Positions 9,310 through 16,828 of a DNA stretch of 64,000 nt are shown here, piece after piece. The position numbers and the translations under genes are program-made. The notes beneath the pieces were generated by a model. It did no database searches, was not told the origin of the DNA, and saw only the letters and a program-made list of their open reading frames with translations. Origin of the DNA: Virgisporangium aliadipatigenens (GTDB lineage: Bacteria > Actinomycetota > Actinomycetes > Mycobacteriales > Micromonosporaceae); contig NZ_BOPF01000004.1 in the NCBI RefSeq assembly GCF_016863615.1, positions 186,001 through 250,000 on the forward strand, given 5' to 3'. Position 1 is the first letter of the stretch. Every line of letters begins with the position of its first letter.

Positions 9310-10281
9310 GTGGTGAAACGTGCTCGCCTTGCACCCGATGACGCCGTCACGCCGTCCGTGCCCCTTCCGCCGCCGTGGCCCGGCGAGGCCGTCCTGCTCG
9401 ACGGGGCCAAGACGTTCGTGCGGCGGACACCGGCCCGGAGCAAGTCGGCCGAACCGGCGCTCTACGTGCACGGGCTCGGGGGCTCGGCGGCCAACTGGAC
9501 CGACCTGGCCGATCTTCTGGCGCACCGGTTCGACGGGGAGGCCATCGACCTGCCCGGGTTCGGGCACAGCGCACCGGCGCGCCGCTACACGATCGAGGCG
9601 CTGGCCAACCGGGTGATCCGGTGGATCGAGCACTCCGGTCGGGGCGCCGTTCACCTGGTCGGCAACTCGATGGGCGGGGCCGTCTCCGTCCGGGTCGCCG
9701 GCATCCGGCCCGACCTGGTGCGCACGCTCACGCTGATCTCGCCGGCGATGCCGTTCCTCGACCCGCGGCGCTCGGCGCAGGGGCCGGTGGTGCCGTTCGC
9801 GCTGCTGCCGCAGGCGCACCGGCTGGTGGGCTGGCGGATGGGGATGATCCCGCCCGACGACATGGCCCGCATGGTGCTCGCCGCCTGCGTCGGCGACGTC
9901 TCGCGGATACCGGAGCAGCGGCGTGCCGAGGCGCGCGAGGAGATCGAGCTGCGGTACACCGTTCCGTGGTACGCCGACGCCTACGTGCGCACCCTGCGCG
10001 GGCTCGTCACGTGTTTCGTGCGGGCGTACCTGCCCGGCGCCGGTTCCATCTGGCAGATTGCCCGACGGATCAGCGCGCCGACCCTGGTCATCGGCGGCGA
10101 CGCCGACAAGCTGGTCGACATCCGCGTGCCGTACCAGGTGGCGCGGGCCGTTCCGGACAGTCGCCTGCTCACGCTCGGCGGAGTCGGCCACGTCGCCATG
10201 CTCGAACGCCCCACCGTCGTGGCGCGGGCCGTCATCGGCATGCTCGACGAGCTGGAGTCCACGGCCGCGGCGGCGGCCTGA
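9310..10281 (+). CDS. Alpha/beta-fold hydrolase
   Basis: 323 aa, GTG start. Hallmarks in order: oxyanion-hole region 'YVHGLGGSAANW', the strand 'IDLPGFGHS', nucleophile elbow 'HLVGNSMGGAV' (Ser in GNSMG), acid 'VIGGDADKLVD' (Asp), and a final 'GVGHVAMLERP' (His). A cap domain sits between ~170 and 250. Such proteins hydrolyse esters, lactones or epoxides, or act as thioesterases; nothing in the sequence picks one. It is followed 5 nt later by the DUF3152 gene, and the two are probably co-transcribed. Confidence 0.9.
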   Translation: MVKRARLAPDDAVTPSVPLPPPWPGEAVLLDGAKTFVRRTPARSKSAEPALYVHGLGGSAANWTDLADLLAHRFDGEAIDLPGFGHSAPARRYTIEALANRVIRWIEHSGRGAVHLVGNSMGGAVSVRVAGIRPDLVRTLTLISPAMPFLDPRRSAQGPVVPFALLPQAHRLVGWRMGMIPPDDMARMVLAACVGDVSRIPEQRRAEAREEIELRYTVPWYADAYVRTLRGLVTCFVRAYLPGAGSIWQIARRISAPTLVIGGDADKLVDIRVPYQVARAVPDSRLLTLGGVGHVAMLERPTVVARAVIGMLDELESTAAAAA

Positions 10282-10286
10282 GCGTC

Positions 10287-11060
10287 ATGAACGCGAGGTC
10301 CGTCTTCTGGCTGTCCGTGGCCGTCGGGATCGGGGTCATGATCGGGGTGGCCGTCCGCTCCACGGGCCACGAGACCGGGGTGATCGCGCCGATCGCGGGC
10401 GGTTCGCCGGAGGTGCGGCAGGAGCCGTTGCCGCGGCGGATCGGGCCGGGGCCGGCGTCCGGCGCCCCACGGGTCACGCCGAGCGTGGCTCGCACCGGCA
10501 CCGGCAGCTTCACCACGATCGACGCCGGCACGCCGGTGCGCGGGGAGGCCGGTCGCCTGGAGAAGTACCGGGTCGCGGTGGAGAAGGGCAGCGGGCAGGA
10601 CCTGGCGGAGTTCGCCCAGGCGGTCGACCGCACGCTCACCGACTACCGCGGCTGGACGGCGGGCGGCGAGCTGCGCCTGCAACGCGTTCCCGACGGCGAG
10701 TCCGCCGACTTCACGATCTACCTCGCCACCCCGGTCACCTCCGAACGGATGTGCGCCACCGGCGGCCTGCGCACGGAACAGTTCGCGTCGTGCCGGCTCT
10801 CCGGGAAGGTGATCATCAATCTGGCGCGCTGGGTCGGCTCGGTGCCCAACTACAAGGCGCCCGTGGGCGTGTACCGCGACTACGTGATCAACCACGAGGT
10901 CGGCCACGAACTCGGCTACGGCCACGAGAGCTGCCCCGGCCCGGGAAAGCCGGCACCGGTGATGCAGCAGCAGACCTACGGACTCTCCGGTTGCGTCGCC
11001 AACGGCTGGCCCTACGTCGACGGCAAGCGCTACCGGGGCCCGACCGTCCTCGGCGGCTGA
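10287..11060 (+). CDS. DUF3152 protein, putative exported zinc metalloprotease
   Basis: 257 aa. An N-terminal hydrophobic segment (SVFWLSVAVGIGVMIGVAV) after a short N-terminus acts as signal or anchor, so the bulk should be outside the membrane. A Pro/Gly-rich linker follows, then a globular domain ending with 'NHEVGHELGYGHESC', an HExxHxxxxxH zinc motif of the metzincin type, with Glu as the likely catalytic base. Paired cysteines (CATGG..., SCRLSG, ESCPG, SGCVANG) suggest disulphides. DUF3152 is widespread in actinobacteria. Proteolysis is inferred from the motif, not known for this protein. Confidence 0.85.
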   Translation: MNARSVFWLSVAVGIGVMIGVAVRSTGHETGVIAPIAGGSPEVRQEPLPRRIGPGPASGAPRVTPSVARTGTGSFTTIDAGTPVRGEAGRLEKYRVAVEKGSGQDLAEFAQAVDRTLTDYRGWTAGGELRLQRVPDGESADFTIYLATPVTSERMCATGGLRTEQFASCRLSGKVIINLARWVGSVPNYKAPVGVYRDYVINHEVGHELGYGHESCPGPGKPAPVMQQQTYGLSGCVANGWPYVDGKRYRGPTVLGG

Positions 11061-11148
11061 CACAGCAGGCCTCAGCTCGATAAATTCCCGCAGGCCTGGT
11101 GTGGGACGTCACCGCACGATCACGCATCCGCGGGGCAGAATGGGTCGC

Positions 11149-12327
11149 ATGTCATTGCCGCCGCTGGTCGAGCCCGCCGCCGACCTGTCCGTTGACGAGG
11201 TCCGGCGCTATTCCCGCCACTTGATCATCCCGGATGTCGGGGTCGCCGGACAGAAGCGCCTCAAGAACGCGCGCGTGCTCTGCGTCGGCGCCGGCGGACT
11301 CGGCTCACCGGCCCTGATGTACCTGGCCGCGGCCGGCGTGGGCACGCTCGGGATCGTCGAGTTCGACACCGTCGACGAGTCCAACCTCCAGCGGCAGATC
11401 ATCCACGGCCAGTCCGACATCGGCCGGCCCAAGGCGGAGTCCGCGGCGGCGAAGATCCGCGAGATCAACCCGTACGTCAATGTGCGGATCCACAACGAGG
11501 CGCTCTCCAACGACAACGTCATGGAGATCTTCGCCGAGTACGACCTGATCGTCGACGGCACCGACAACTTCGCGACCCGCTACATGGTCAACGACGCGGC
11601 CGTCTTCCTGAAGAAGCCGTACGTGTGGGGCTCGATCTACCGGTTCGACGGTCAGGCCAGCGTGTTCTGGGCCGAGCACGGCCCCTGCTACCGCTGCCTG
11701 TACCCGGAGCCGCCGCCGCCCGGCATGGTGCCGAGCTGCGCCGAGGGTGGCGTGCTCGGCGTGCTGTGCGCCTCCATCGGCGCCATCCAGGTCACCGAGG
11801 CGATCAAGCTGCTGACCGGGATCGGCGAGCCGCTGCTCGGCCGGCTCACGGTGTACGACGCCCTGGAGATGGAGTACCGCAAGATCAAGGTTCGCAAGGA
11901 CCCCAACTGCGCCATCTGCGGCGAGGCGCCCACCGTCACGGAGCTCATCGACTACGACGACTTCTGCGGCGCGATCTCCGAGGAGGCCACCGAGGCCGCC
12001 ACCGGCTCCACGATCACCGCTCCCGAGCTGAAGGAGTGGATCGACGCCGGAAAGTCGATCGCCATCATCGACGTACGGGAGCCCGCCGAGTACGAGATCG
12101 TCAAGATCCCCGGCTCGGTGCTGATCCCCAAGGGCGAGATCCTCAACGGTTCCGCGCTTGCCGACCTGCCCCAGGACAAGCAGATCGTCCTGCACTGCAA
12201 GTCGGGGGTGCGTTCCGCCGAGGCGCTCGCCGCGGTCAAGGCCGCCGGCTTCAAGGACGCCGTTCACGTGCAGGGCGGCGTGGTCGCCTGGGTGAAGCAG
12301 GTCGACCCCTCCCTCCCGGTCTACTAG
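11149..12327 (+). CDS. moeZ: Adenylyltransferase/sulfurtransferase MoeZ
   Basis: 392 aa from ATG 11149, the same length as the mycobacterial enzyme; an in-frame ATG at 11140 is an alternative. The N-terminal ThiF/MoeB domain has 'GAGGLGSPALMYLAAAGVG' for ATP binding, 'VDGTDNFATRYMVND', and two CxxC zinc pairs (CYRC, CAIC). The C-terminal rhodanese domain has 'LHCKSGVRSAE' with the persulfide-forming Cys. It adenylates the C-terminus of small sulfur-carrier proteins (MoaD, CysO, ThiS types) and transfers sulfur, feeding molybdopterin, cysteine or related thiolation pathways. It is followed 18 nt later by the terpenoid-cyclase-fold gene. Confidence 0.95.
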   Translation: MSLPPLVEPAADLSVDEVRRYSRHLIIPDVGVAGQKRLKNARVLCVGAGGLGSPALMYLAAAGVGTLGIVEFDTVDESNLQRQIIHGQSDIGRPKAESAAAKIREINPYVNVRIHNEALSNDNVMEIFAEYDLIVDGTDNFATRYMVNDAAVFLKKPYVWGSIYRFDGQASVFWAEHGPCYRCLYPEPPPPGMVPSCAEGGVLGVLCASIGAIQVTEAIKLLTGIGEPLLGRLTVYDALEMEYRKIKVRKDPNCAICGEAPTVTELIDYDDFCGAISEEATEAATGSTITAPELKEWIDAGKSIAIIDVREPAEYEIVKIPGSVLIPKGEILNGSALADLPQDKQIVLHCKSGVRSAEALAAVKAAGFKDAVHVQGGVVAWVKQVDPSLPVY

Positions 12328-12345
12328 TAGGAGCGGGTACCCCTC

Positions 12346-13158
12346 ATGGTCGACGTGGAAGCCGCGATCGGATACGTCGTCGCGCATGGTGACGTGGTGG
12401 ATCGGGCCAGGCTGAGCTACCTGCGCTCCGGCACCGAGCCGTCCGAGCAGGTACTGGAGAAGGCCGAGTTCGGGGACCTGCCCGACGGCGGCTGGCCGGC
12501 GCTTGCCAGTTCGGCCGTCCCGTCGGTCGACGCCACCTGCTACCGCCTCTCGGAGCTGGTCGACCTGGGCGCGCTCAACCGGCCCGTCGCCCAGGCCGCA
12601 CTGCGGTGGCTCGCGAGCCGCCAGAGCCCCGAGGGCGCCTGGCAGGAGGACGAGTCCCTCGCCGCGCAGGCGCCGCAGTGGGCGCAGCCCGGCGATCCCG
12701 AGGCGACGGTGTACCTGACCGTCAACGCGGCGTTCTGGCTGGCGGTCGCCGCACCGCCGTCGCGCTACTACGGGGATCAGGCCGACTATGCGTACGCCGG
12801 CAATGTGCGGCTCGCGGCGGAGGCGTTCCGGGCCAGCCTCGGGCCGCACGGCGAATGGCCGTCGTACCTGGCCGCCGGCTGGCTCGGATGCGCGCTGCTC
12901 TTCTACTCCGGCCTCTACTACGAGTCGGCGCAGATCCAGGTGATCCTCGCCGAGCGGGTGCCGGGCATGACGCCCGGCGACACCGCCTCCCTCGCGGCCG
13001 CGCTGCGGCGGGTGGGCGTGGCCGACGACGACTGGGTGGTGCAGCTGGCGCGGCGCCGGCTGACCGAGACGCAGCGGCCCGACGGCGCGTGGGAGAGCGA
13101 CGACGGGCGGGCGTTCGACGTGCACACCACGCTGACCGCCATCCGCGCGATGAGCTAG
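12346..13158 (+). CDS. Prenyltransferase/squalene-cyclase-fold (alpha/alpha barrel) protein
   Basis: 270 aa, ATG start. Two QW-like motifs, 'SRQSPEGAWQEDES' and 'ETQRPDGAWESDDG', and helical repeats with internal His/Asp (FDVHTTLTAIRAM) place it in the prenyltransferase/squalene oxidase repeat fold. It is much shorter than real cyclases and lacks a DxDD motif, so it is probably not an active terpene cyclase. Similar proteins sit next to moeZ in other actinomycetes; function unknown. It is 18 nt downstream of moeZ, has GGAGC as a ribosome site, and is followed by a strong terminator. Confidence 0.7.
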   Translation: MVDVEAAIGYVVAHGDVVDRARLSYLRSGTEPSEQVLEKAEFGDLPDGGWPALASSAVPSVDATCYRLSELVDLGALNRPVAQAALRWLASRQSPEGAWQEDESLAAQAPQWAQPGDPEATVYLTVNAAFWLAVAAPPSRYYGDQADYAYAGNVRLAAEAFRASLGPHGEWPSYLAAGWLGCALLFYSGLYYESAQIQVILAERVPGMTPGDTASLAAALRRVGVADDDWVVQLARRRLTETQRPDGAWESDDGRAFDVHTTLTAIRAMS

Positions 13159-13177
13159 CGCGCCATGATTCGGTGAA

Positions 13178-13213
13178 GCCCGGGAGCCTGTCCAGCTCCC
13201 GGGCCTCGTTTTT
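13178..13213 (+). terminator. Rho-independent terminator of the moeZ operon
   Basis: A 10-bp stem, GCCCGGGAGC (13178-13187) with GCTCCCGGGC (13195-13204), has a 7-nt loop and is followed by CCTCG and five T (13209-13213). It is correctly oriented for the plus-strand gene ending at 13158. Confidence 0.9.
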
Positions 13214-13262
13214 CCGCCATTCACGTCGCCGGCACGTTTAAAGAACGCGGTTCAGTTGTCAC

Positions 13263-13335
13263 AACATGCGCTCTGCCACTGAGCTACGGCCGCACGAAGA
13301 GCGGCCGGCGGGATACGAGCCCGCGCCCTCATGTT
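13263..13335 (-). ncRNA. Permuted tRNA-like RNA, module 2 (short closing loop)
   Basis: Read on the minus strand, the tRNA parts occur in the order T-arm, 3' acceptor strand, loop, 5' acceptor strand, D-arm. T-arm: stem GCGGG (13324-13320)/CCCGC (13312-13308) with a 7-nt loop CTCGTAT. Acceptor: CGGCCGC (13307-13301) pairs perfectly with GCGGCCG (13293-13287), closed by the 7-nt loop TCTTCGT. Then T and A (tRNA positions 8, 9), D-stem GCTC/GAGC (13284-13281/13273-13270) with loop AGTGGCA. One linker base is followed by CATGTT (13268-13263), which pairs with AACATG (13335-13330), and AGGGC (13329-13325) is a five-base variable loop. So 7-, 4-, 6- and 5-bp helices and linker lengths match a tRNA whose ends are joined and whose anticodon arm is open. 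The T-loop lacks the usual A58. The architecture resembles the tRNA-mimic module of bacterial Y RNAs (YrlA). Transcript ends are unknown. Confidence 0.75.
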
Positions 13336-13405
13336 CCCGTCCGCGTCCGGTCGATCCGGCGATCGACGGAGAATGCTGAATCTGGAGCGATAGCTTGAGA
13401 TTTAT

Positions 13406-13498
13406 GCGGCTTAGCCTCTGCCAATTGGGCTACCCCGGCCCGGGCCTTCCATGACGCTGTATGCCGGGGGAGGGACTCGAACCCTCACTGGTCACCGC
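13406..13498 (-). ncRNA. Permuted tRNA-like RNA, module 1 (23-nt closing loop)
   Basis: Same inverted order of tRNA halves on the minus strand. T-arm: GAGGG (13486-13482)/CCCTC (13474-13470) with the canonical loop TTCGAGT. 3' acceptor strand CCCCGGC (13469-13463) pairs perfectly with GCCGGGG (13439-13433) across a 23-nt linker (13462-13440). Then TA, a D-arm with stem GCC/GGC (13430-13428/13416-13414) and a loop containing the conserved TTGG. The halves are closed at the anticodon side by GCGGT (13498-13494) with GCCGC (13410-13406), including one G-T pair. No CCA is encoded. It lies ~80 nt after the stop of the 243-aa gene and upstream of module 2 on the same strand. It could be processed to a separate tRNA-like molecule or remain closed as a Y-RNA-like mimic; sequence alone does not decide. 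Confidence 0.72.
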
Positions 13499-13527
13499 GG
13501 TTCAGGCTGAATCGTTCAGTTTCAGCT

Positions 13528-13566
13528 TGCGCTCCATAGCGCACCTCCGTTTGCTCAGAACGGAGG
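13528..13566 (-). other. Two hairpins between the DUF gene and the tRNA-like modules
   Basis: On the minus strand just after the DUF gene stop, an 8-bp hairpin (13566-13559 with 13551-13544, 7-nt loop) is followed at once by a 6-bp hairpin TGCGCT-ATGG-AGCGCA (13543-13528). Neither has a T-tract, so they may be processing or RNA-stability structures or part of the non-coding transcript's 5' domain. Downstream the motif CTGAA and its complement TTCAG recur several times (13525-13501, 13380-13376, 13255-13251), which permits alternative long-range pairings. Confidence 0.5.
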
Positions 13567-13578
13567 ATCCTGAATCGG

Positions 13579-14310
13579 CTACGCGAAGAGGTAGCCGAAA
13601 ATCTTGTCACCCACCTTACGGTCCACGACGGATGCGTTGTTGGCCTCCTCGCGGGCGAACTTCACCGCCTGCTGCAGCTTCTCCACCCGGCCGAGCAACT
13701 CCGACACCCGCTTCGCCGGCAGCGCACCGGAGAACTTCACGGTGGTCCAGTAACCCACCGCCACGTCCTCGTAGTACACCTCGACCTGCGCCGGGTGCTT
13801 CTCGGTGGCCTCCGCCTTCACGTGGTTGCGCGGCACCTTCCGGGTCCGGATGGTGCGCACCGGCTCCGTCGAGTAGCAGTCCGCCGACTCGTTGAACCCC
13901 CACGCCTCCGCCGCGTCCAGCACCGGCAGCTTCTTCACGAACGTGTGCAGGTCGGTGAGCTGCTTCTCCAGGAACAGCAGGTGCGTCACCGGAACATCGG
14001 CCAGCAGCACCTCGCCGTCCAGCTTCACGTCGGCGCGGGCCACACAGTTGGTCGCGTCCTTGCTCGCGGTGACGTCGAACAGCCGGGTCAACGAGACGGC
14101 GATGTCGCGCAGCACCTCGTCGCTGCGGATCTGCACCCGCGTCGACTCCGGCGGCAACTGCTCGCCCTCTTCGTCCTTGGGCTGATACGTCCGCGCGATA
14201 CCCGAGAGCAGCGACGGCTTCTGAACGGCCTGGTGGGCATCGGTCAGCTCCTGAAAGGAACGACTCTTGATGCCCTTTTCCACGGCAATAATCTGATTGA
14301 GCTTGGTCAT
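13579..14310 (-). CDS. Uncharacterised actinobacterial protein (DUF7873-like) linked to tRNA-like RNAs
   Basis: 243 aa from the ATG at 14310, which has a perfect GGAGGTG ribosome site 7 nt upstream; longer in-frame starts run into proA. The protein is soluble, with no signal peptide and no recognised catalytic motif. Conserved-looking blocks are 'MTKLNQIIAVEKGIKSR', 'QKPSLLSGIARTYQPKDEEGE', 'LLFLEKQLTDLHTFVKKLPVL', 'RTRKVPRNHVKAEATEKHPA' and 'YEDVAVGYWTTVKFSG', ending with 'KVGDKIFGYLF'. I believe the family is catalogued as DUF7873 (from memory). The Lys/Arg-rich middle could contact RNA; this is inference. It lies 49 nt after proA and directly upstream of the two permuted tRNA-like RNAs, so a shared transcript is likely. 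Confidence 0.75.
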   Translation of the reverse strand: MTKLNQIIAVEKGIKSRSFQELTDAHQAVQKPSLLSGIARTYQPKDEEGEQLPPESTRVQIRSDEVLRDIAVSLTRLFDVTASKDATNCVARADVKLDGEVLLADVPVTHLLFLEKQLTDLHTFVKKLPVLDAAEAWGFNESADCYSTEPVRTIRTRKVPRNHVKAEATEKHPAQVEVYYEDVAVGYWTTVKFSGALPAKRVSELLGRVEKLQQAVKFAREEANNASVVDRKVGDKIFGYLFA

Positions 14311-14335
14311 CGCGCTCACCTCCGGCGTCCGGCAC

Positions 14336-14365
14336 ACATTAGGACCCCGGCGCAAGGGCTCACAA
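14336..14365 (-). promoter_or_regulatory. Candidate promoter of the DUF gene / tRNA-like RNA transcript
   Basis: On the minus strand, TTGTGA (14365-14360), overlapping the proA stop codon, and TAATGT (14341-14336) are 18 nt apart. They precede the gene start by a ~19-nt leader with a strong ribosome site. This would let the gene and the RNAs be expressed independently of proBA. Confidence 0.45.
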
Positions 14366-15616
14366 ACGAATTTGACCGTCGCCGGTAACCACATACTTAC
14401 TTGACGTCAGCTCGGGAAGCCCCATCGGTCCGCGCGCGTGCAGCTTCTGCGTCGAGATTCCGATTTCCGCGCCGAATCCGAATTCCTCGCCGTCGGTGAA
14501 GCGCGTCGAGGCGTTGACCATCACCGCCGCCGCGTCCACCCGCGCCACGAACTCCCGCGCCGCCGCCTGCGACCCGGTCACGATCGCCTCCGTGTGCCCC
14601 GACCCGTACCGGCCGATGTGGGCCACGGCCGCGTCGAGCGACTCCACGACCGCCGCCGACAGGTCCAGGGACAGGTACTCCGCGGCGTAGTCGTCGTCGT
14701 TCGCCTCTTCCACGGGAACGCCCACAGCCTGCCCGGCCCGCACCGTGCGCGCGTCGCCGTGGACCGTCACGCCGGCGTCGCGCAGGGCCGGCAGGGCGAG
14801 CGCGAGGAATTCGTCGGCCACGTCGGCGTGCACCAGCACGGACTCGGCGGCGTTGCAGACCGAGGGGCGGTGCGTCTTGGCGTTCAACAGAATGGCAAGC
14901 GCGGTCGGCAGGTCCGCGGCCGCGTCCACATAGACGTGGCAGTTGCCGATCCCGGTCTCGATCACCGGCACCGACGACTCCTCGACGACCGAACGGATCA
15001 GCCCCGCCCCGCCGCGCGGGATCAGCACGTCGACCAGCCCGCGGGCGCGCATCAGCTCCTTGACGCTCTCGCGCGTGCTCGCGTCCACCAGCTGAACGGC
15101 GTCCGCCGGCAGCCCGCTCGCGGCGAGCGCCTCGCGCAGCACGGCGACGATGGCGGCGTTGGAGTGCGCGGCCGTGCCCGAACCGCGCAGCAGCACCGCG
15201 TTGCCCGACTTGAGGCAGAGCCCCGCCGCGTCGGCGGTCACGTTGGGCCGTGCCTCGTACACGATCCCGACGACGCCCATCGGCACCCGGATCTGCCGCA
15301 GCTCCAACCCGTTGGGCAGCGTGTACCCGCGCAGGACCTCGCCGACGGGGTCGGGCAGCCCGGCGACCTGCCGCAGCCCGCCCGCCATCCCGCGGATCCG
15401 CGCCTCGGTGAGCGAGAGCCGGTCGACCAGGGCGTCCGACATGCCGGCTGCGCGGCCGGCGGCGACGTCCTGAGCGTTGGCGGCCAGCACCTCGGCCGCG
15501 CGTGCCTCCAACGCGTCCGCCAGCGCCCGCAGCGCCGCGTCCTTTTCCTTACGGGAGGCGACCGCCAGCCGTGCGGCGGCGACCCGGGCGCGCTGCGCCT
15601 GCTCGATGACGGACAT
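14360..15616 (-). CDS. proA: Gamma-glutamyl phosphate reductase (ProA)
   Basis: 418 aa from the ATG at 15616, preceded by GGAGGTA. It reduces gamma-glutamyl phosphate to glutamate-5-semialdehyde with NADPH, the second step of proline synthesis. Aldehyde-dehydrogenase-fold features: '[20 protein letters not shown]', '[17 protein letters not shown]', the catalytic Cys in '[15 protein letters not shown]', and the C-terminal '[19 protein letters not shown]'. Length is normal. It follows proB by 13 nt and is surely co-transcribed. A long in-frame extension upstream belongs to another frame of proB and is not coding. Confidence 0.97.
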   Translation of the reverse strand: MSVIEQAQRARVAAARLAVASRKEKDAALRALADALEARAAEVLAANAQDVAAGRAAGMSDALVDRLSLTEARIRGMAGGLRQVAGLPDPVGEVLRGYTLPNGLELRQIRVPMGVVGIVYEARPNVTADAAGLCLKSGNAVLLRGSGTAAHSNAAIVAVLREALAASGLPADAVQLVDASTRESVKELMRARGLVDVLIPRGGAGLIRSVVEESSVPVIETGIGNCHVYVDAAADLPTALAILLNAKTHRPSVCNAAESVLVHADVADEFLALALPALRDAGVTVHGDARTVRAGQAVGVPVEEANDDDYAAEYLSLDLSAAVVESLDAAVAHIGRYGSGHTEAIVTGSQAAAREFVARVDAAAVMVNASTRFTDGEEFGFGAEIGISTQKLHARGPMGLPELTSSKYVVTGDGQIRL

Positions 15617-15629
15617 GTGCGTACCTCCG

Positions 15630-16751
15630 TTAGAGAAGAACGAGATCGTCGCGGTGGACGACCTCGCGTTCGTATCCCGGCCCCAGCTCGGCGGCGAGGT
15701 CGACCGTCGTGCGGCCGAGCAGGTCGGGGAGTTCGACGGCGTCGTAGTTGACCAGGCCGCGGGCGACGGCCCGGCCCACCTCGTCCACCAGGTCCACCGG
15801 GTCGCCGGCGGTGAAGAGCCCGTCCACGGAAACGATGCCGGCGGGCAGCAATGACGCGCGGCGGTCGACGACGGCGCGCACGGCACCGGCGTCGAGGGTC
15901 AGCCGGCCGCGCGGAGCGGTCGCGTGCGCCAGCCAGAACAGCCGCGCCGCCGGCCGCTTCTGCACGGCGTGGAACAGCGTGCCGACCTCCTCGCCGGCGA
16001 GCGCGCGGGCGGCCTGCGGCGCGGCCGTCAGCACGACCGGGATGCCGGAGTGCGCCGCGATCCGCGCGGCCTCGACCTTCGTCACCATGCCACCGGTGCC
16101 GACACCCGCGCGCCCCGCCCGTCCGACGGAGACACCGGCGAGGTCGGCCTCGAAGTCGCGCACCTCGTCGACCCTCGTGACGCCCGGTGCCGCCGGATTG
16201 CCGGTGTAGAGACCGTCCACATCGGACAGCAGTACCAGCAGGTCGGCGTGCACGAGCGCGGCCACGAGGGCGGCGAGGCGGTCGTTGTCGCCGAAGCGGA
16301 TCTCCTCGGTGGCGACCGTGTCGTTCTCGTTGACGATCGGGACGGCGCCGAGGTCGAGCAGGCGCCGCAGCGTCCGGTACGCGTTGCGGTAGTGCGCCCG
16401 TCGGGTCACGTCGTCGACGGTCAGCAGCACCTGCCCGACGACCCGCTCGAAGCGGCCGAACGACTCGGTGTACGCCCGCATCAGCAGACCCTGACCGACG
16501 CTCGCCGCGGCCTGCTGCGTCGCGAGGTCGCGTGGGCGGCGGGCCAGGCCGAGCGGTGCCAGCCCCGCGGCGATCGCGCCGGAGGAGACGAGCACGACCT
16601 CGGGCGGCGACGGTCGCCCACCGGAGAGCGCGTCGACCAGCGCGTCGACCCGCGCCCGGTCGAGTCCTCCGGCGGCTGTGGTCAGCGAGGAGGACCCCAC
16701 CTTGACCACGATCCGGCGTGCCGTTGTCACCTGTGCCCGCACGCCGCCCAT
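15630..16751 (-). CDS. proB: Glutamate 5-kinase (ProB) with PUA domain
   Basis: 373 aa from ATG 16751; upstream in-frame codons lack family similarity. It phosphorylates glutamate with ATP, the committed, proline-inhibited step. Kinase motifs: '[12 protein letters not shown]', '[12 protein letters not shown]', '[11 protein letters not shown]', '[12 protein letters not shown]', '[17 protein letters not shown]'. The last ~100 residues form the PUA domain ([20 protein letters not shown]...). It is first of the proB-proA operon. In many actinomycetes an Obg GTPase gene precedes it; here a TetR gene does. Confidence 0.97.
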   Translation of the reverse strand: MGGVRAQVTTARRIVVKVGSSSLTTAAGGLDRARVDALVDALSGGRPSPPEVVLVSSGAIAAGLAPLGLARRPRDLATQQAAASVGQGLLMRAYTESFGRFERVVGQVLLTVDDVTRRAHYRNAYRTLRRLLDLGAVPIVNENDTVATEEIRFGDNDRLAALVAALVHADLLVLLSDVDGLYTGNPAAPGVTRVDEVRDFEADLAGVSVGRAGRAGVGTGGMVTKVEAARIAAHSGIPVVLTAAPQAARALAGEEVGTLFHAVQKRPAARLFWLAHATAPRGRLTLDAGAVRAVVDRRASLLPAGIVSVDGLFTAGDPVDLVDEVGRAVARGLVNYDAVELPDLLGRTTVDLAAELGPGYEREVVHRDDLVLL

Positions 16752-16828
16752 TCTGGCCGGTCCGCCGCCCAAAGCACGCATCGGTTCCCAGTCCTCGGGT
16801 GGCGCCCGCCCGAGGTGTGTCGCCCGCC

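Noticed and set aside
6417-9443. 1008-codon open frame on the minus strand
   Set aside because: Antisense of the low-complexity 909-aa protein and the start of the hydrolase gene; composition is typical of shadow frames.
13235-13293. An ordinary tRNA gene on the minus strand starting GCGGCCGTAGCTC, with TTGTGAC resembling a tRNA-His anticodon loop
   Set aside because: No pairing anticodon stem, T-arm or 3' acceptor strand follows downstream. The matching T-arm and acceptor strand lie upstream instead, which gives the permuted reading.
13461-13490. A lone tRNA 3' fragment marking an integration site
   Set aside because: The matching 5' half with a perfect 7-bp acceptor partner follows 23 nt later, and the neighbouring module repeats the same order. 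No integrase or direct repeat is nearby.
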